64,000 bases of DNA. Origin: Timonella senegalensis JC301 (lineage in GTDB: Bacteria; Actinomycetota; Actinomycetes; Actinomycetales; Cellulomonadaceae). This document shows positions 1-7,838 of this stretch, piece by piece (within the stretch, counting starts at the first letter, position 1; every line of letters begins with the position of its first letter). Both the position numbers and the translations under genes were made by a program. The stretch is from the NCBI RefSeq assembly GCF_000312125.1, contig NZ_HE978641.1, forward strand, positions 539,528 to 603,527, read 5' to 3'. A model generated the notes under the pieces. The model was not told where the DNA came from. It made no database searches and saw only the letters and a program-made list of their open reading frames with translations.

Positions 1-797
1 ACGAGGCCCTTGCGCTGGCAGCAGACGCAGACTACGTGGTGGCCGTGGTGGGAGACGCCATCCCACTCGTAGGTGAAGGCCGATCGACCGCCACGCTCAA
101 CCTGCTCGGCGGGCAAGAGAAGTTGCTGGACGAGCTCGCAGCGCTGGGCAAGCCCATGATCGTGGTGCTGCTCGCCTCGAAGCCACTCGTCCTGCCCGCG
201 TCGGGCTTGGGCGCTAACGCTGTGGTCTGGGCGGCGAACCCAGGCATGCGCGGCGGACAAGCGCTCGCGGAGTTGCTGTTCGGCCAGATCGAACCATCGG
301 GCCGCCTGCCCATCACGTTCGCCCGCCACGTAGGCCAGCAGCCCACGTACTACAACCAGATCCGCGGACAGCACGGCGACCGCTACGCAGACCTGACCCA
401 GGACCCCCAGTGGGCGTTCGGGTACGGACTCTCGTACACCACTGTGGAGTACTCGAACTTGGTTTTGGATACGACCGAGCTTCGCGTGGAGGACACCATT
501 TCAGCCACCGTGACTCTGACCAACACGGGCACGCGCCCTGCGTTGGAGACCGTGCAGGGATATGTCTCGGATGTAGTGACCTCCGTGTCCTGGACCGACA
601 AGGAGCTCAAGGGGTTCACGCAGGTCCTGGTTGGACCGGGCGAATCCGTGGAAGCGCGAATCGAAATCCCGGTTGCCGACTGCACCATCGTGGACGCTTC
701 CGGGCGCCGCGTGGTCGAGTCGGGCGAGTTCGAGTTGCTCGTGGGGCCGTCCTCGCGTGACGCGGACCTGCTGCGCGCCGGGTTCGTGGTGGCGTAG
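1..797 (+). CDS. Glycoside hydrolase family 3 beta-glucosidase-like protein, 5' partial
   Basis: The reading frame is already open at the left edge (first full codon at position 3), so only about 264 C-terminal residues are present. The first part resembles the GH3 C-terminal alpha/beta sandwich domain: a VVAVVGD strand, then GKPMIVVLLASKPL and the AANPGMRGGQALAELLFG stretch that closes the sugar site. The motif FGYGLSYTT leads into a fibronectin-III-like domain, the usual GH3 tail. Such enzymes release terminal beta-linked sugars from oligosaccharides. The catalytic nucleophile domain lies outside the window, so substrate preference cannot be judged. The stop codon is followed at once by two tandem copies of a 14-bp GC-rich unit. 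Confidence 0.9.
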   Translation, partial: EALALAADADYVVAVVGDAIPLVGEGRSTATLNLLGGQEKLLDELAALGKPMIVVLLASKPLVLPASGLGANAVVWAANPGMRGGQALAELLFGQIEPSGRLPITFARHVGQQPTYYNQIRGQHGDRYADLTQDPQWAFGYGLSYTTVEYSNLVLDTTELRVEDTISATVTLTNTGTRPALETVQGYVSDVVTSVSWTDKELKGFTQVLVGPGESVEARIEIPVADCTIVDASGRRVVESGEFELLVGPSSRDADLLRAGFVVA

Positions 798-824
798 GGG
801 CGCCGGCTCCGGGGCGCCGGCTCC
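797..824. repeat. 14-bp GC-rich tandem repeat (2 copies)
   Basis: GGGGCGCCGGCTCC is repeated exactly twice, starting on the last base of the GH3 stop codon. The unit contains the self-complementary GGCGCC, so the transcript could fold and may help end transcription. There is no T-run. Confidence 0.6.
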
Positions 825-895
825 GGGGCCAGTTAGCGACCAGGCTTGGCCAGGGGCTGGGGCTGGGACGATGGGTGCGCTGGAAGGTGCGCAGG

Positions 896-907
896 ATCGT
901 CGAAAAT
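896..907 (+). repeat. Dispersed 12-mer ATCGTCGANAAT, copy 1
   Basis: The sequence is ATCGTCGAAAAT. It touches the stop codon of the small minus-strand gene at 907-909. TGCGCTGGAAGGTGC begins exactly 20 nt upstream (876), as in the copies at 38564 and 40665. Function unknown; see findings. Confidence 0.7.
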
Positions 908-1236
908 CAGGCGTTTGTGTCTATGACGTGCTTGAGTTCGAACGACAGTTCGGCGCCCTGCTTGAGAATCCGGGCGCCGAACATTGGCTCGGAGTCCAGG
1001 GTGGCGGTGAGTGTGCCGTCTTCGGCGATGGCGGTGACTTTTGCCCAGAGGCGTTCCTCGCCGGCGGGGAAGATGAAGCCGAGTTTGACTAGGTGGCCCG
1101 GTGCGATGCGCTCCTTTTGGGCAGGGCTCGCGATGCGGAAGAAGTGCGGGTCGGCGGCGTTACCGGCTACTGCATCGACAAGGGTAAACGAGCCCTTGGA
1201 GCCGCCGTTTGGCAGCAGTGAACGAATGTTAATCAT
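907..1236 (-). CDS. Small hypothetical protein, possibly DUF2314-like
   Basis: A 109-residue soluble protein with no signal peptide or membrane segment. The C-terminal half, with RLWAKVTAI, a TLDSEPMFG stretch and a final GAELSFELKHV, resembles the DUF2314 pattern in which a conserved W.KV strand is followed by a LDN/SEP turn and a closing beta-strand. This is weak pattern similarity rather than a firm match. The ATG is preceded by a purine-rich AGAAAGGCCCGC stretch. The gene stands alone, with a dispersed 12-mer repeat at its 3' end. No function can be assigned from sequence or context. Confidence 0.6.
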   Translation of the reverse strand: MINIRSLLPNGGSKGSFTLVDAVAGNAADPHFFRIASPAQKERIAPGHLVKLGFIFPAGEERLWAKVTAIAEDGTLTATLDSEPMFGARILKQGAELSFELKHVIDTNA

Positions 1237-1433
1237 GAGCGGGCCTTTCTACGACGCGTGAGCGAGGCCCATCATATGCAGTAACAACGTGACAGCAGAC
1301 TGGATGAGCCGCGCTAATTCGACTTACTCGCATTCGAATGCGGAGCCTGGTAGCGGAGAACCCCGGAAAGGCTGCGGCGTGGCTGCGACCTACCTGCTGC
1401 CAACACCCCTTACAGGTGAGACCAGACATGAAA

Positions 1434-1466
1434 GTGGAGCCCCGGCGACAATGGCCGGGGCTCCAC
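1434..1466 (-). terminator. Intrinsic terminator of the csbD-like gene
   Basis: A perfect 13-bp stem (GTGGAGCCCCGGC and its complement) closes a 7-nt loop, with TTT on the minus-strand 3' side. It lies 41 bp beyond the csbD-like stop codon. Confidence 0.75.
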
Positions 1467-1507
1467 TTGTACAGAGTAGGAAATTAGGATTACGAAAACG
1501 TCAACGC

Positions 1508-1681
1508 TCAGTGCTTGAACGTGTCCTTGACATCTTCGCCAGCCTGCTTGGCGTTAGCTTTGGCTTGGTCAATCTTGCCTTCGGCTTCCAACCGCTCATT
1601 GTCGGTCATCTTGCCAGTAGCTTCCTTGACCTTACCCTTGGCTTCTTCAGCTGCGTTACTGATCTTGTCACCGAGACCCAT
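1508..1681 (-). CDS. CsbD-like stress response protein
   Basis: A 57-residue, highly charged helical protein: MGLGDKISNAAEEAKGKVKEA followed by KMTDNERLEAEGKIDQAKANAKQ. This is the CsbD (YjbJ) pattern: an amphipathic Ala/Lys/Glu-rich helix, an NERLEAEGK turn and a second helix. CsbD proteins are general-stress proteins of unknown mechanism. I chose the ATG at 1681 because the protein family starts there and GGAGAAG lies just upstream; an in-frame start 15 codons earlier adds an atypical tail. A strong terminator follows. The next minus-strand gene upstream encodes another small charged protein, so the two may form a stress locus. Confidence 0.85.
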   Translation of the reverse strand: MGLGDKISNAAEEAKGKVKEATGKMTDNERLEAEGKIDQAKANAKQAGEDVKDTFKH

Positions 1682-1775
1682 AGGCTTCTCCACTTCTTCA
1701 GTGTTCCTTTCGGACTGACCACTCAATCGTCACACCAAAACGCCGGGCGCGCATCTGGAACGGTCACGTTCCGCG

Positions 1776-1949
1776 TTAGAAGCTTGAACCGCCTGAACGG
1801 CGACCACCCTCACGGCTTTCTTTGGTTACATCTTTGGGCTCTACCGGCTGCGATGCCAGCCCAAGTATCGTTTCGACGTCTTCATTGGCGTCCTTCGCTG
1901 TGTCTTGGAGTTCTGCTGCGATCTCGTTTGCCTTGTCGCCGACTGACAT
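1776..1949 (-). CDS. Small acidic hypothetical protein
   Basis: A 57-residue protein beginning MSVGDKANEIAAELQDTAKDA, helical and Glu/Asp-rich, with a basic Gly/Ser tail (REGGRRSGGSSF). The start at 1949 is chosen because AGAGGAAAA sits 5 nt upstream; upstream in-frame codons read through a repeat and look noncoding. The opening MSVGDKANEIA echoes MGLGDKISNAA of the CsbD-like neighbour, so the two may be distant paralogues (inference). No membrane segment. Two 46-bp tandem repeats lie 66 bp upstream and may carry its promoter. Confidence 0.6.
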   Translation of the reverse strand: MSVGDKANEIAAELQDTAKDANEDVETILGLASQPVEPKDVTKESREGGRRSGGSSF

Positions 1950-2014
1950 TGCTTTTCCTCTCACACCTACGGTGCCGCGCCCGCGGCCTCTACTCATGAT
2001 TGCGCGAGCGCTCC

Positions 2015-2106
2015 TGCTTTTGCACGCATTTGCACGAACTTCCACCCGGTACAGTGCGAGTGCTTTTGCACGCGTATGCACGAGCTCCCACCCGGTACAG
2101 TGCGGA
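2015..2106. repeat. 46-bp tandem duplication upstream of a small stress-type gene
   Basis: Two adjacent 46-bp units (2015-2060 and 2061-2106) match at most positions. Each carries TGCTTTTGCACGC, a second TGCACGA and CACCCGGTACAGTGCG. They lie upstream of the minus-strand gene starting at 1949. A duplicated regulator site or promoter is possible; no coding capacity is apparent. Confidence 0.7.
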
Positions 2107-2184
2107 AACTCGCCTGCCTCCCCTTCCTGCCCCTTCTCCTGCCCCCCACTCGCTCCTCTAGCCCGCTCCTACCCATGGCGAGAT

Positions 2185-2241
2185 TGCACCTGGGGGTCTG
2201 AGATTGTCCGGCTGCCGGACAATCTCAGACCCCCAGGTGCA
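2185..2241. repeat. 57-bp perfect palindrome with 28-bp arms
   Basis: The arms 2185-2212 and 2214-2241 are exact reverse complements separated by one base. A GGCGAGA/GCCGAGA-like outer extension makes the symmetry longer but imperfect. The right side runs into CTCGGCGAAAGTTGG, a signature also found after the compound hairpin at 38580-38650. There is no U-tract, so a simple terminator is not obvious. Confidence 0.8.
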
Positions 2242-2246
2242 CTCTC

Positions 2247-2276
2247 GGCGAAAGTTGGCGGGGCGAAAGTTGGCGG
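2247..2276. repeat. 15-bp tandem repeat (2 copies)
   Basis: GGCGAAAGTTGGCGG occurs twice head to tail, directly after the 57-bp palindrome and about 70 bp before the amidohydrolase gene. Confidence 0.6.
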
Positions 2277-2348
2277 GGCAGTGGGGCAAGGTTCGGGGCG
2301 GTGAGCGGGGTACTGGGTTCGGGTGTCGCTCCGGCGTAGCATTGGGAG

Positions 2349-3596
2349 ATGACTGACTTTGCTCCCGCCTCGCGCGCGGCCGAGTTCCACTCCGCCGACT
2401 CGCTCCGCCTTGACCTCCTCAACGTACGCCCGTGGGGTGGCGACGCCGTAGACATAGTTGTCAGCGGTGGCAAGATCACGGAAATCAACCCCCACCAGCC
2501 CGGCCGCCCAACACCGGCGGACGCGCGCATGGTCGACGGCAAGGGACTTCTGGCGCTGCCCGGCTTCTCCAATGTTCACGCCCACACGGACAAGTCTTGG
2601 TGGGGTAAGCCGTGGGTATCGTATGGCGGCGTTGCCACGACCCAGGGCCGCATCGAACACGAGCGCGCGCACCGCGACCAGTTGGGCATTCCGGGCGTTG
2701 AGGTTTCCACGAGCGTCATGCGCGAGTACCTCCGGCACGGCACCACGACCCAGCGCACCCACGTGGACGTGGACCTGGGCATCGGACTCCGCGGAATCGA
2801 GGTGGTGCGGGAGGCTGTGGCAGCACTCGGAAACACGATCACCACCCAGATCGTCGCATTCCCGCAGGATGGTGTTCTGCGCCGCCCCGGCGTGCTTGAC
2901 CTACTCGGCCAGGCGGCAGCCGCCGGCGCCGACTATATCGGTGGCCTCGACCCGGCCTCGATCGACCGGGATCCCGTGGGCCAGCTCGACGGCATCTTTG
3001 CCATCGCGGAGAAGTACGGCTGCGGCATCGACCTTCACCTGCACGACCCTGCTGAACTCGGAGTCTTCCAGATCGAGCTCATGATCGAACGGACCATTCG
3101 CCACGGTCTTCAGGGCAAGGTGAACGTCGCCCACGGGTTTGCCGTGGGCCAGGTTGACCCCGGATATCAGGCCGAGCTCATTGCGCGCATGGCAGAGGCT
3201 GGCATGTCCATGACATCGGTCTCGCCGCTCAAGGTTCCGCCGCTCCCCATCAAGGCGATGCTCGAGGCCGGAGTCCCCGTGGGCCTTGGCACCGACGGTT
3301 TCCGCGATCTGTGGGGACCGTACGGCGATGGCGACATGCTCAAGGTCGCGCTCAAGACAGCGCAGATGTGCGGCTTCCGCTACGACGAGGATCTTGTGCT
3401 CGCGCTCGAACTCGCTACCTCACGCGGTGCAGCATTTGCGGGTGTCCCCTCCCAGAACCTCGCGGTGGGCGACCGCGCGGACATCGTCCTCCTCGACGCA
3501 GAGAACCCGATGGATGCACTGGTTCGTACCCCGCGCCGCGAGGCCGTGCTGGCCGGCGGAAAGATCGTGGTTTACAAGGGCGAGCTCGTCATCTGA
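2349..3596 (+). CDS. Amidohydrolase, cytosine deaminase-like
   Basis: A 415-residue cytosolic enzyme of the metal-dependent amidohydrolase superfamily. The N-terminal beta-sandwich part (residues about 20-75) leads to the metal site HAHTDKSWWG near residue 78. Then come HGTTTQRTHVDVD (about 128), GIDLHLHDP (about 227), a VAHGFAVG segment and GLGTDGFRD with the catalytic Asp. The order and wording resemble CodA-type deaminases more than dihydroorotases; a related N-acyl or triazine hydrolase is possible. No ribosome binding site is well placed. TAGCAT lies 7 nt before the ATG, so a leaderless transcript is likely. The gene is alone and ends in a strong terminator. Confidence 0.8.
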   Translation: MTDFAPASRAAEFHSADSLRLDLLNVRPWGGDAVDIVVSGGKITEINPHQPGRPTPADARMVDGKGLLALPGFSNVHAHTDKSWWGKPWVSYGGVATTQGRIEHERAHRDQLGIPGVEVSTSVMREYLRHGTTTQRTHVDVDLGIGLRGIEVVREAVAALGNTITTQIVAFPQDGVLRRPGVLDLLGQAAAAGADYIGGLDPASIDRDPVGQLDGIFAIAEKYGCGIDLHLHDPAELGVFQIELMIERTIRHGLQGKVNVAHGFAVGQVDPGYQAELIARMAEAGMSMTSVSPLKVPPLPIKAMLEAGVPVGLGTDGFRDLWGPYGDGDMLKVALKTAQMCGFRYDEDLVLALELATSRGAAFAGVPSQNLAVGDRADIVLLDAENPMDALVRTPRREAVLAGGKIVVYKGELVI

Positions 3597-3636
3597 GGCG
3601 CCTCGCCAGAGCGGCAGCAAGACTCCCGACAGTAGG

Positions 3637-3671
3637 GCGGGGTGTGGCAGGTGGGGCCACACCCCGCTTTT
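3637..3671 (+). terminator. Intrinsic terminator after the amidohydrolase gene
   Basis: GCGGGGTGTGGC pairs with GCCACACCCCGC across a short loop and is followed by TTTT. It lies 40 bp after the stop codon. Confidence 0.85.
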
Positions 3672-4113
3672 CATTGCTCCGACCCAACCTCAAAAAGATG
3701 CCCCAGCGTGGTCTCCGACTCCCCCCAAAAAAACACACTCCGGGCCAAGCCCAACCCCCACCCTAAGTTCCTCTTGGGCGCCCTCGCCTGAGCCCTCCCC
3801 AAAACCAGCACCCCAGCGCGATCAACGTGGCCCCGTTTTCCTCTAGGCCAACCCAAGCACCTCACCTACAGCCTCAAGCAGCTTGGCCCTAGGCGGGACC
3901 TCTCCACCGCCACCAGCCCCACCCGAAGCGTCCGAATGACGGACGCGCAAAAAGTTCTCGACGGCAGAATACTCGCCCCATCCCAACCCAACCCACCCAA
4001 CAATCGGCTATGTAGAGCCAATTCCGCGAACCCTTCACCCGTTAACGTTTGTTCACTATTTAAGACGAGTGTTGTCCGGCTTTTTCCCTGGATACAGACT
4101 GTTGTTCACCAGT
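3672..4113. other. Noncoding C-rich stretch and metF leader upstream part
   Basis: No gene is supportable here: short frames lack ribosome binding sites and show no family pattern. The left part is C-rich and low in complexity. The AT-richer part around 4042-4066 (TTAACG, TATTTAAG) is the most likely place for the metF-metE promoter, but no clean hexamer pair stands out. Confidence 0.4.
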
Positions 4114-4217
4114 TCCATCCAGAGCGGTCGAGAGTCCTGGCTCATTGACACCGCAGCAACCCTCCTCGAACGGAAGCCTCCAACCGAGGAAAGGGTGCTA
4201 ACGCCAGATCCGATGGA
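4114..4217 (+). ncRNA. SAM riboswitch (SAM-I/SAM-IV clan) controlling metF-metE
   Basis: The leader contains the conserved SAM-box core in order: AGAGTCCTGGCTCA, then GCAGCAACCC, a variable hairpin, and GGGTGCTAACGCCAGATCCGA. TCCATC (4114-4119) can pair with GATGGA (4212-4217) to close helix P1, and CTGGC pairs with GCCAG inside. The metF Shine-Dalgarno GGAG (4215-4218) overlaps the 3' strand of P1, and the ATG is 8 nt further on. SAM binding would therefore hide the ribosome binding site, giving translational control. SAM-I versus SAM-IV needs a covariance model; the core call is firm. Confidence 0.88.
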
Positions 4218-4226
4218 GATTTACCT

Positions 4227-5225
4227 ATGGCTTCCTTTGACGTCTCTTTAGCCGCGCGCGGATTCGCTCGACCGACACTGTCGTTCGAGCTCATGCCACC
4301 GCGTAACCCTGATGCTGCGCCAAAATTTTGGAACACCGCTCGCAAGCTCGTTGAGGCCGGACCGGACTTTGTGTCGGTCACCTACGGCGCCGCAGGCAGC
4401 GACCGCGACACCGCGCGAACCGTTGTGGAGCGCCTGGTCAAGCACACCAACGTGCTTCCGATCGCGCACCTGACCTGCGTTGGGGCAACCCGTGACAACG
4501 TCGCCGACACCATCGATGACTTCCTGTCGATCGGCGCCCGCACTTTCCTCGCACTGCGCGGCGATCCTCCCAAGGGCGACTCCGCATGGCAGCCACCAGC
4601 GGACGGAGTCCACTCCACAGTTGAGCTGATCGAGCTTCTCCGTGAGGTTGAGTCCGAGAGGTGCCACGCTGATGCGCCGGCCGCGCTGCGCGGCGCCGCC
4701 AAGCCCCTGACAATCGCCGTGGCGACGTTCCCGGAGGGCAACCTGGACGCCGGAACATCTCCCGAGCAGGAGGTCCGAAGGCTCCTGGAGAAGCAGCAGG
4801 CCGGAGCGAACTTTGCCATCACTCAGCTCTTCTATGAGGCCGAGTCGTACTTCAAGTTCACGGACCTTGCCCGCCGCGAGGGCGTCACGATCCCCATCCT
4901 CGCAGGCATCTTGCCCATGACCGACCCCGACCGCTTGCGCAGGGTCGAGCAACTCACCGGCGTCACGCCTCCTGCCGCGCTGCTCGCGGACCTCGACGCC
5001 ATCTCAAGCCCCCACATGAGGCACTCCTACGGCATCGAGGCTTCGGCCCAACTTGCCAGGGATGTCCTCGCCGCAGGCGCCCCCGGCCTGCACATTTACA
5101 CCTTCAACCGGCATGAAGCGGCGCTCGATCTGCTCGAGGGAGTCAACCTCGGCAGCATCCTTGCGCCGTCCGAGTTGAGTACGGCAAGCGGGCCGCAAGT
5201 CGGCGCGTCTCCCGTCGCGTTCTAA
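4227..5225 (+). CDS. metF: 5,10-methylenetetrahydrofolate reductase
   Basis: A 332-residue FAD-dependent TIM-barrel enzyme that reduces methylene-THF to 5-methyl-THF, the methyl donor for MetE. Family landmarks are SFELMPPRN at residues 18-26 (catalytic Glu and folate contact), FVSVTYGAAGS (about 48-58), ALRGDPP (about 110), and NFAITQLFYEAESY (about 195) for flavin and substrate binding. The length is slightly above the usual 290-310 because of a C-terminal tail. The ATG sits 8 nt after a GGAG that belongs to the riboswitch P1 helix. metE follows after 52 bp and is presumably cotranscribed, so both final steps of methionine synthesis are under SAM control. Confidence 0.95.
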   Translation: MASFDVSLAARGFARPTLSFELMPPRNPDAAPKFWNTARKLVEAGPDFVSVTYGAAGSDRDTARTVVERLVKHTNVLPIAHLTCVGATRDNVADTIDDFLSIGARTFLALRGDPPKGDSAWQPPADGVHSTVELIELLREVESERCHADAPAALRGAAKPLTIAVATFPEGNLDAGTSPEQEVRRLLEKQQAGANFAITQLFYEAESYFKFTDLARREGVTIPILAGILPMTDPDRLRRVEQLTGVTPPAALLADLDAISSPHMRHSYGIEASAQLARDVLAAGAPGLHIYTFNRHEAALDLLEGVNLGSILAPSELSTASGPQVGASPVAF

Positions 5226-5277
5226 ACACTTATCCACACCCGTCGCGAGCGCGACGCCATCCACACGAAGGATCCCT

Positions 5278-7608
5278 ATGTCTACCGCACTCCCCTTCCC
5301 CCGCGCCTCGGTGCTCGGCTACCCACGCATCGGCAACCAGCGCCAGCTCAAGCGCGCCGTGGAGTCGTACTGGTCGGGCAAGTCGTCTCTCGAGGACCTC
5401 ACCGAAACCGCCGCACAACTGCGCCACGACACCCGCAGCCGCCTCGTCGAGCTCGGCCTCGGCAAGGATGACGCCTCGATCCCCGAGTCGTTCTCCTTCT
5501 ACGACCAGGTCCTCGACGCCATCGCCGCGTTCGGTGCGGTTCCAGCCCGCTTCTCCTCGCTTCTCGACGATTCTGGTCACCTTGATCTGCCCGGTTACTT
5601 CACCGTGGCGCGCGGAAGGGGCGAGGACGCCCCGCTTGAAATGACCAAGTGGTTCGACACGAACTACCACTACCTGGTCCCAGAGCTCGGTCCGGACAGC
5701 ACGTTCTCGCTCGTGGGAACGCAGTACGTGGACCAGTTCAATGAGGCCAAGGCCGACGGGTTCGTTACCCGTCCGGTCGTGGTGGGTCCGGTGACCTTCC
5801 TTGCTCTGTCCAAGGCCGCCGAGGGTGCACCCGCAAACTTCAACCCGCTCACCCTTCTGCCCGCGCTCGTTCCGGCGTACGTCTCGCTGTTGGAGCAGCT
5901 GGCCGAGGCAGGCGCGCCTTGGGTCCAGTTCGATGAGCCAGCCCTGGTAAACGAGAACCTCGCAGCATCCGGACAAGAGTTACGCGAGGCGGTGGCGTCC
6001 GCGTACGAAACCCTGCTCGCTACCGCTAACCGCCCGCAGATCGCGATCGCCGCTCCCTACGGGGGACTCGAGGAGTCGTTCGCGGCAGTGGCCGCAACCG
6101 GGGTCGAGGCGATCGCGATTGACCTGGTCAAGGGCTCGATTCCGGACGCTACGGGCGTGGACCTGTCTGGCACCACTATTGCGGCAGGCGTGATCGACGG
6201 ACACAACATCTGGCGCGCAAACCTCTCGGACAAGCTCGCGATTCTGGAGCGCGCGGAGGGACTGGGCGCCGCAGCCATCACGGTAACCACCTCGACCTCG
6301 TTGCAGCACGTCCCTTACACCCTGGACGCCGAAGCCAAACTCGACGCCGAACTTAAGACCTGGCTCGCGTTCGCAGAGGAAAAGGTCCGCGAGGTCGTCA
6401 ACCTTGCGCGCGGACTATCCGAGGGACGGGGCGCAATCGAGGATCTGGTCACGGACTCGCGGACTGCGCTGAATCGTCGTGAATCAGCACCTGGCGTAAA
6501 CGTGGCCGAGGTGCGCGCGGCAACGGCCGCGCTCACGGCCACTGACTTTGACCGTGAGGACGCTGAAGAGCGGCGCGCAGCGCAGGCGACGAGGCTGAAC
6601 TTGCCGCCGCTGCCGACCACCACGATCGGGTCGTTCCCGCAGACCACTGCGATCCGCAAGGCGCGCGCGGCGAACGCGCGCGGGGAGCTTGCCACCGAGG
6701 GGTACGAGCAGGCGATGCGCGACGAGATCGCGCAGGTCATCGCGTTGCAGGAGGAGCTGGGACTGGACGTTCTGGTGCACGGTGAGGCCGAGCGCAACGA
6801 CATGGTTCAGTACTTTGCCGAGCTGCTTGATGGCTTTGCGGCGACGGAGAACGGTTGGGTCCAGTCGTACGGGTCGCGCTGCACCCGTCCGTCGATCCAG
6901 TGGGGCGACGTGTCGCGCCCGGCGCCGATGACCGTGCGCTGGGCGGAGTTTGCTCAGTCGCTGACGCGTAAGCCGGTGAAGGGAATGCTTACCGGGCCCG
7001 TCACGATCATGGCGTGGTCGTTTGTGCGAGATGACGTGCCGCTGCGCGAGACGGCAAACCAGATCGGCCTGGCACTGCGTGCCGAGGTGAATGACCTGGA
7101 GGCTGCGGGAATTGCGGCGATCCAGGTTGACGAGCCTGCACTGCGCGAGCTGCTGCCGCTCAAGAAGCGCGACCACGCGGACTACCTGGACTGGTCGGTG
7201 GGCTCGTTCCGGCTGTCCACGGCCGGCGTACGCGTGGACACTCAGATCCACACCCACCTGTGCTACTCAGAGTTCGGTGAGGTCATCGACGCGATCGACA
7301 ACCTGAACGCGGATGTAACCTCGATCGAGGCTGCACGCTCACGCATGGAGATCCTTCCGGAGCTCGCGGACGCCGGGTATTCGCGTGGCGTAGGTCCGGG
7401 CGTGTACGACATCCACTCGCCTCGCGTGCCATCGGTTGGGGAGATCCAGGAGCTTTTGGAGCTCGCGGTGAAGTCCGTGGACCCAACGCTGCTGTGGTCG
7501 AACCCTGACTGCGGCCTGAAGACTCGCGGATACGACGAGACGGTGGCGAGTTTGCGGAACTTGGTTGAGGCCACGGAACTAGTAAGGGCACAGCAGAGCG
7601 AAGCGTAA
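5278..7608 (+). CDS. metE: Cobalamin-independent methionine synthase
   Basis: A 776-residue cytosolic zinc enzyme transferring the methyl group of 5-methyl-THF-triglutamate to homocysteine. The N-terminal barrel begins LGYPRIGNQRQLKRAVESYW, and the C-terminal catalytic barrel has TTTIGSFPQT and VHGEAERNDMVQYF. The zinc ligands appear as His660 and Cys662 (THLCYSEF), Glu in the SIEAARS segment, and Cys745 (NPDCGLKTR), matching the E. coli set. Length is typical. AAGGA precedes the ATG. Coupling to metF supplies its methyl donor. Two stable hairpins follow the stop codon. Confidence 0.97.
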   Translation: MSTALPFPRASVLGYPRIGNQRQLKRAVESYWSGKSSLEDLTETAAQLRHDTRSRLVELGLGKDDASIPESFSFYDQVLDAIAAFGAVPARFSSLLDDSGHLDLPGYFTVARGRGEDAPLEMTKWFDTNYHYLVPELGPDSTFSLVGTQYVDQFNEAKADGFVTRPVVVGPVTFLALSKAAEGAPANFNPLTLLPALVPAYVSLLEQLAEAGAPWVQFDEPALVNENLAASGQELREAVASAYETLLATANRPQIAIAAPYGGLEESFAAVAATGVEAIAIDLVKGSIPDATGVDLSGTTIAAGVIDGHNIWRANLSDKLAILERAEGLGAAAITVTTSTSLQHVPYTLDAEAKLDAELKTWLAFAEEKVREVVNLARGLSEGRGAIEDLVTDSRTALNRRESAPGVNVAEVRAATAALTATDFDREDAEERRAAQATRLNLPPLPTTTIGSFPQTTAIRKARAANARGELATEGYEQAMRDEIAQVIALQEELGLDVLVHGEAERNDMVQYFAELLDGFAATENGWVQSYGSRCTRPSIQWGDVSRPAPMTVRWAEFAQSLTRKPVKGMLTGPVTIMAWSFVRDDVPLRETANQIGLALRAEVNDLEAAGIAAIQVDEPALRELLPLKKRDHADYLDWSVGSFRLSTAGVRVDTQIHTHLCYSEFGEVIDAIDNLNADVTSIEAARSRMEILPELADAGYSRGVGPGVYDIHSPRVPSVGEIQELLELAVKSVDPTLLWSNPDCGLKTRGYDETVASLRNLVEATELVRAQQSEA

Positions 7609-7695
7609 GTGAAGGACCGAGCTTGCGAGGCACTTCGCTGAAGCGCAGCGCCGCAGTGCCCGATCAATGAGTTCAGGGCACAGCAAGCCAACACC

Positions 7696-7734
7696 TTCTC
7701 GTTGGGGCGTCTTGCGCGAGCCCCCCAACGAGAA
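7696..7734. terminator. Hairpin after metE
   Basis: TTCTCGTTGGGG and its perfect complement CCCCAACGAGAA form a 12-bp stem around a 15-nt loop. There is no clear T-run, so it may protect the 3' end or act together with the next hairpin. Confidence 0.5.
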
Positions 7735-7741
7735 CTGACGT

Positions 7742-7783
7742 AAGGCCGGTAGGCGCCAATTCCTGGGCGCGCCTACCGGCCTT
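7742..7783. terminator. Bidirectional terminator between metE and the arc genes
   Basis: The 15-bp perfect stem AAGGCCGGTAGGCGC / GCGCCTACCGGCCTT lies between convergent genes. AA and TT flanks make it usable for metE on the plus strand and the antiporter gene on the minus strand. Confidence 0.75.
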
Positions 7784-7838
7784 GTGAGTCTTGCAGTCTG
7801 TCCGAGCTCTTCTTGTGGCTCGGCCGTGTGGTGCGCCG

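Noticed and set aside
1229-1429. 66-codon minus-strand frame overlapping the start of the small DUF2314-like gene
   Set aside because: No ribosome binding site, atypical composition and overlap with a likelier gene and terminator.
6484-7257. 257-codon open frame opposite metE
   Set aside because: Antisense to a highly conserved coding region, Arg/Leu/His-rich composition, no start signal.
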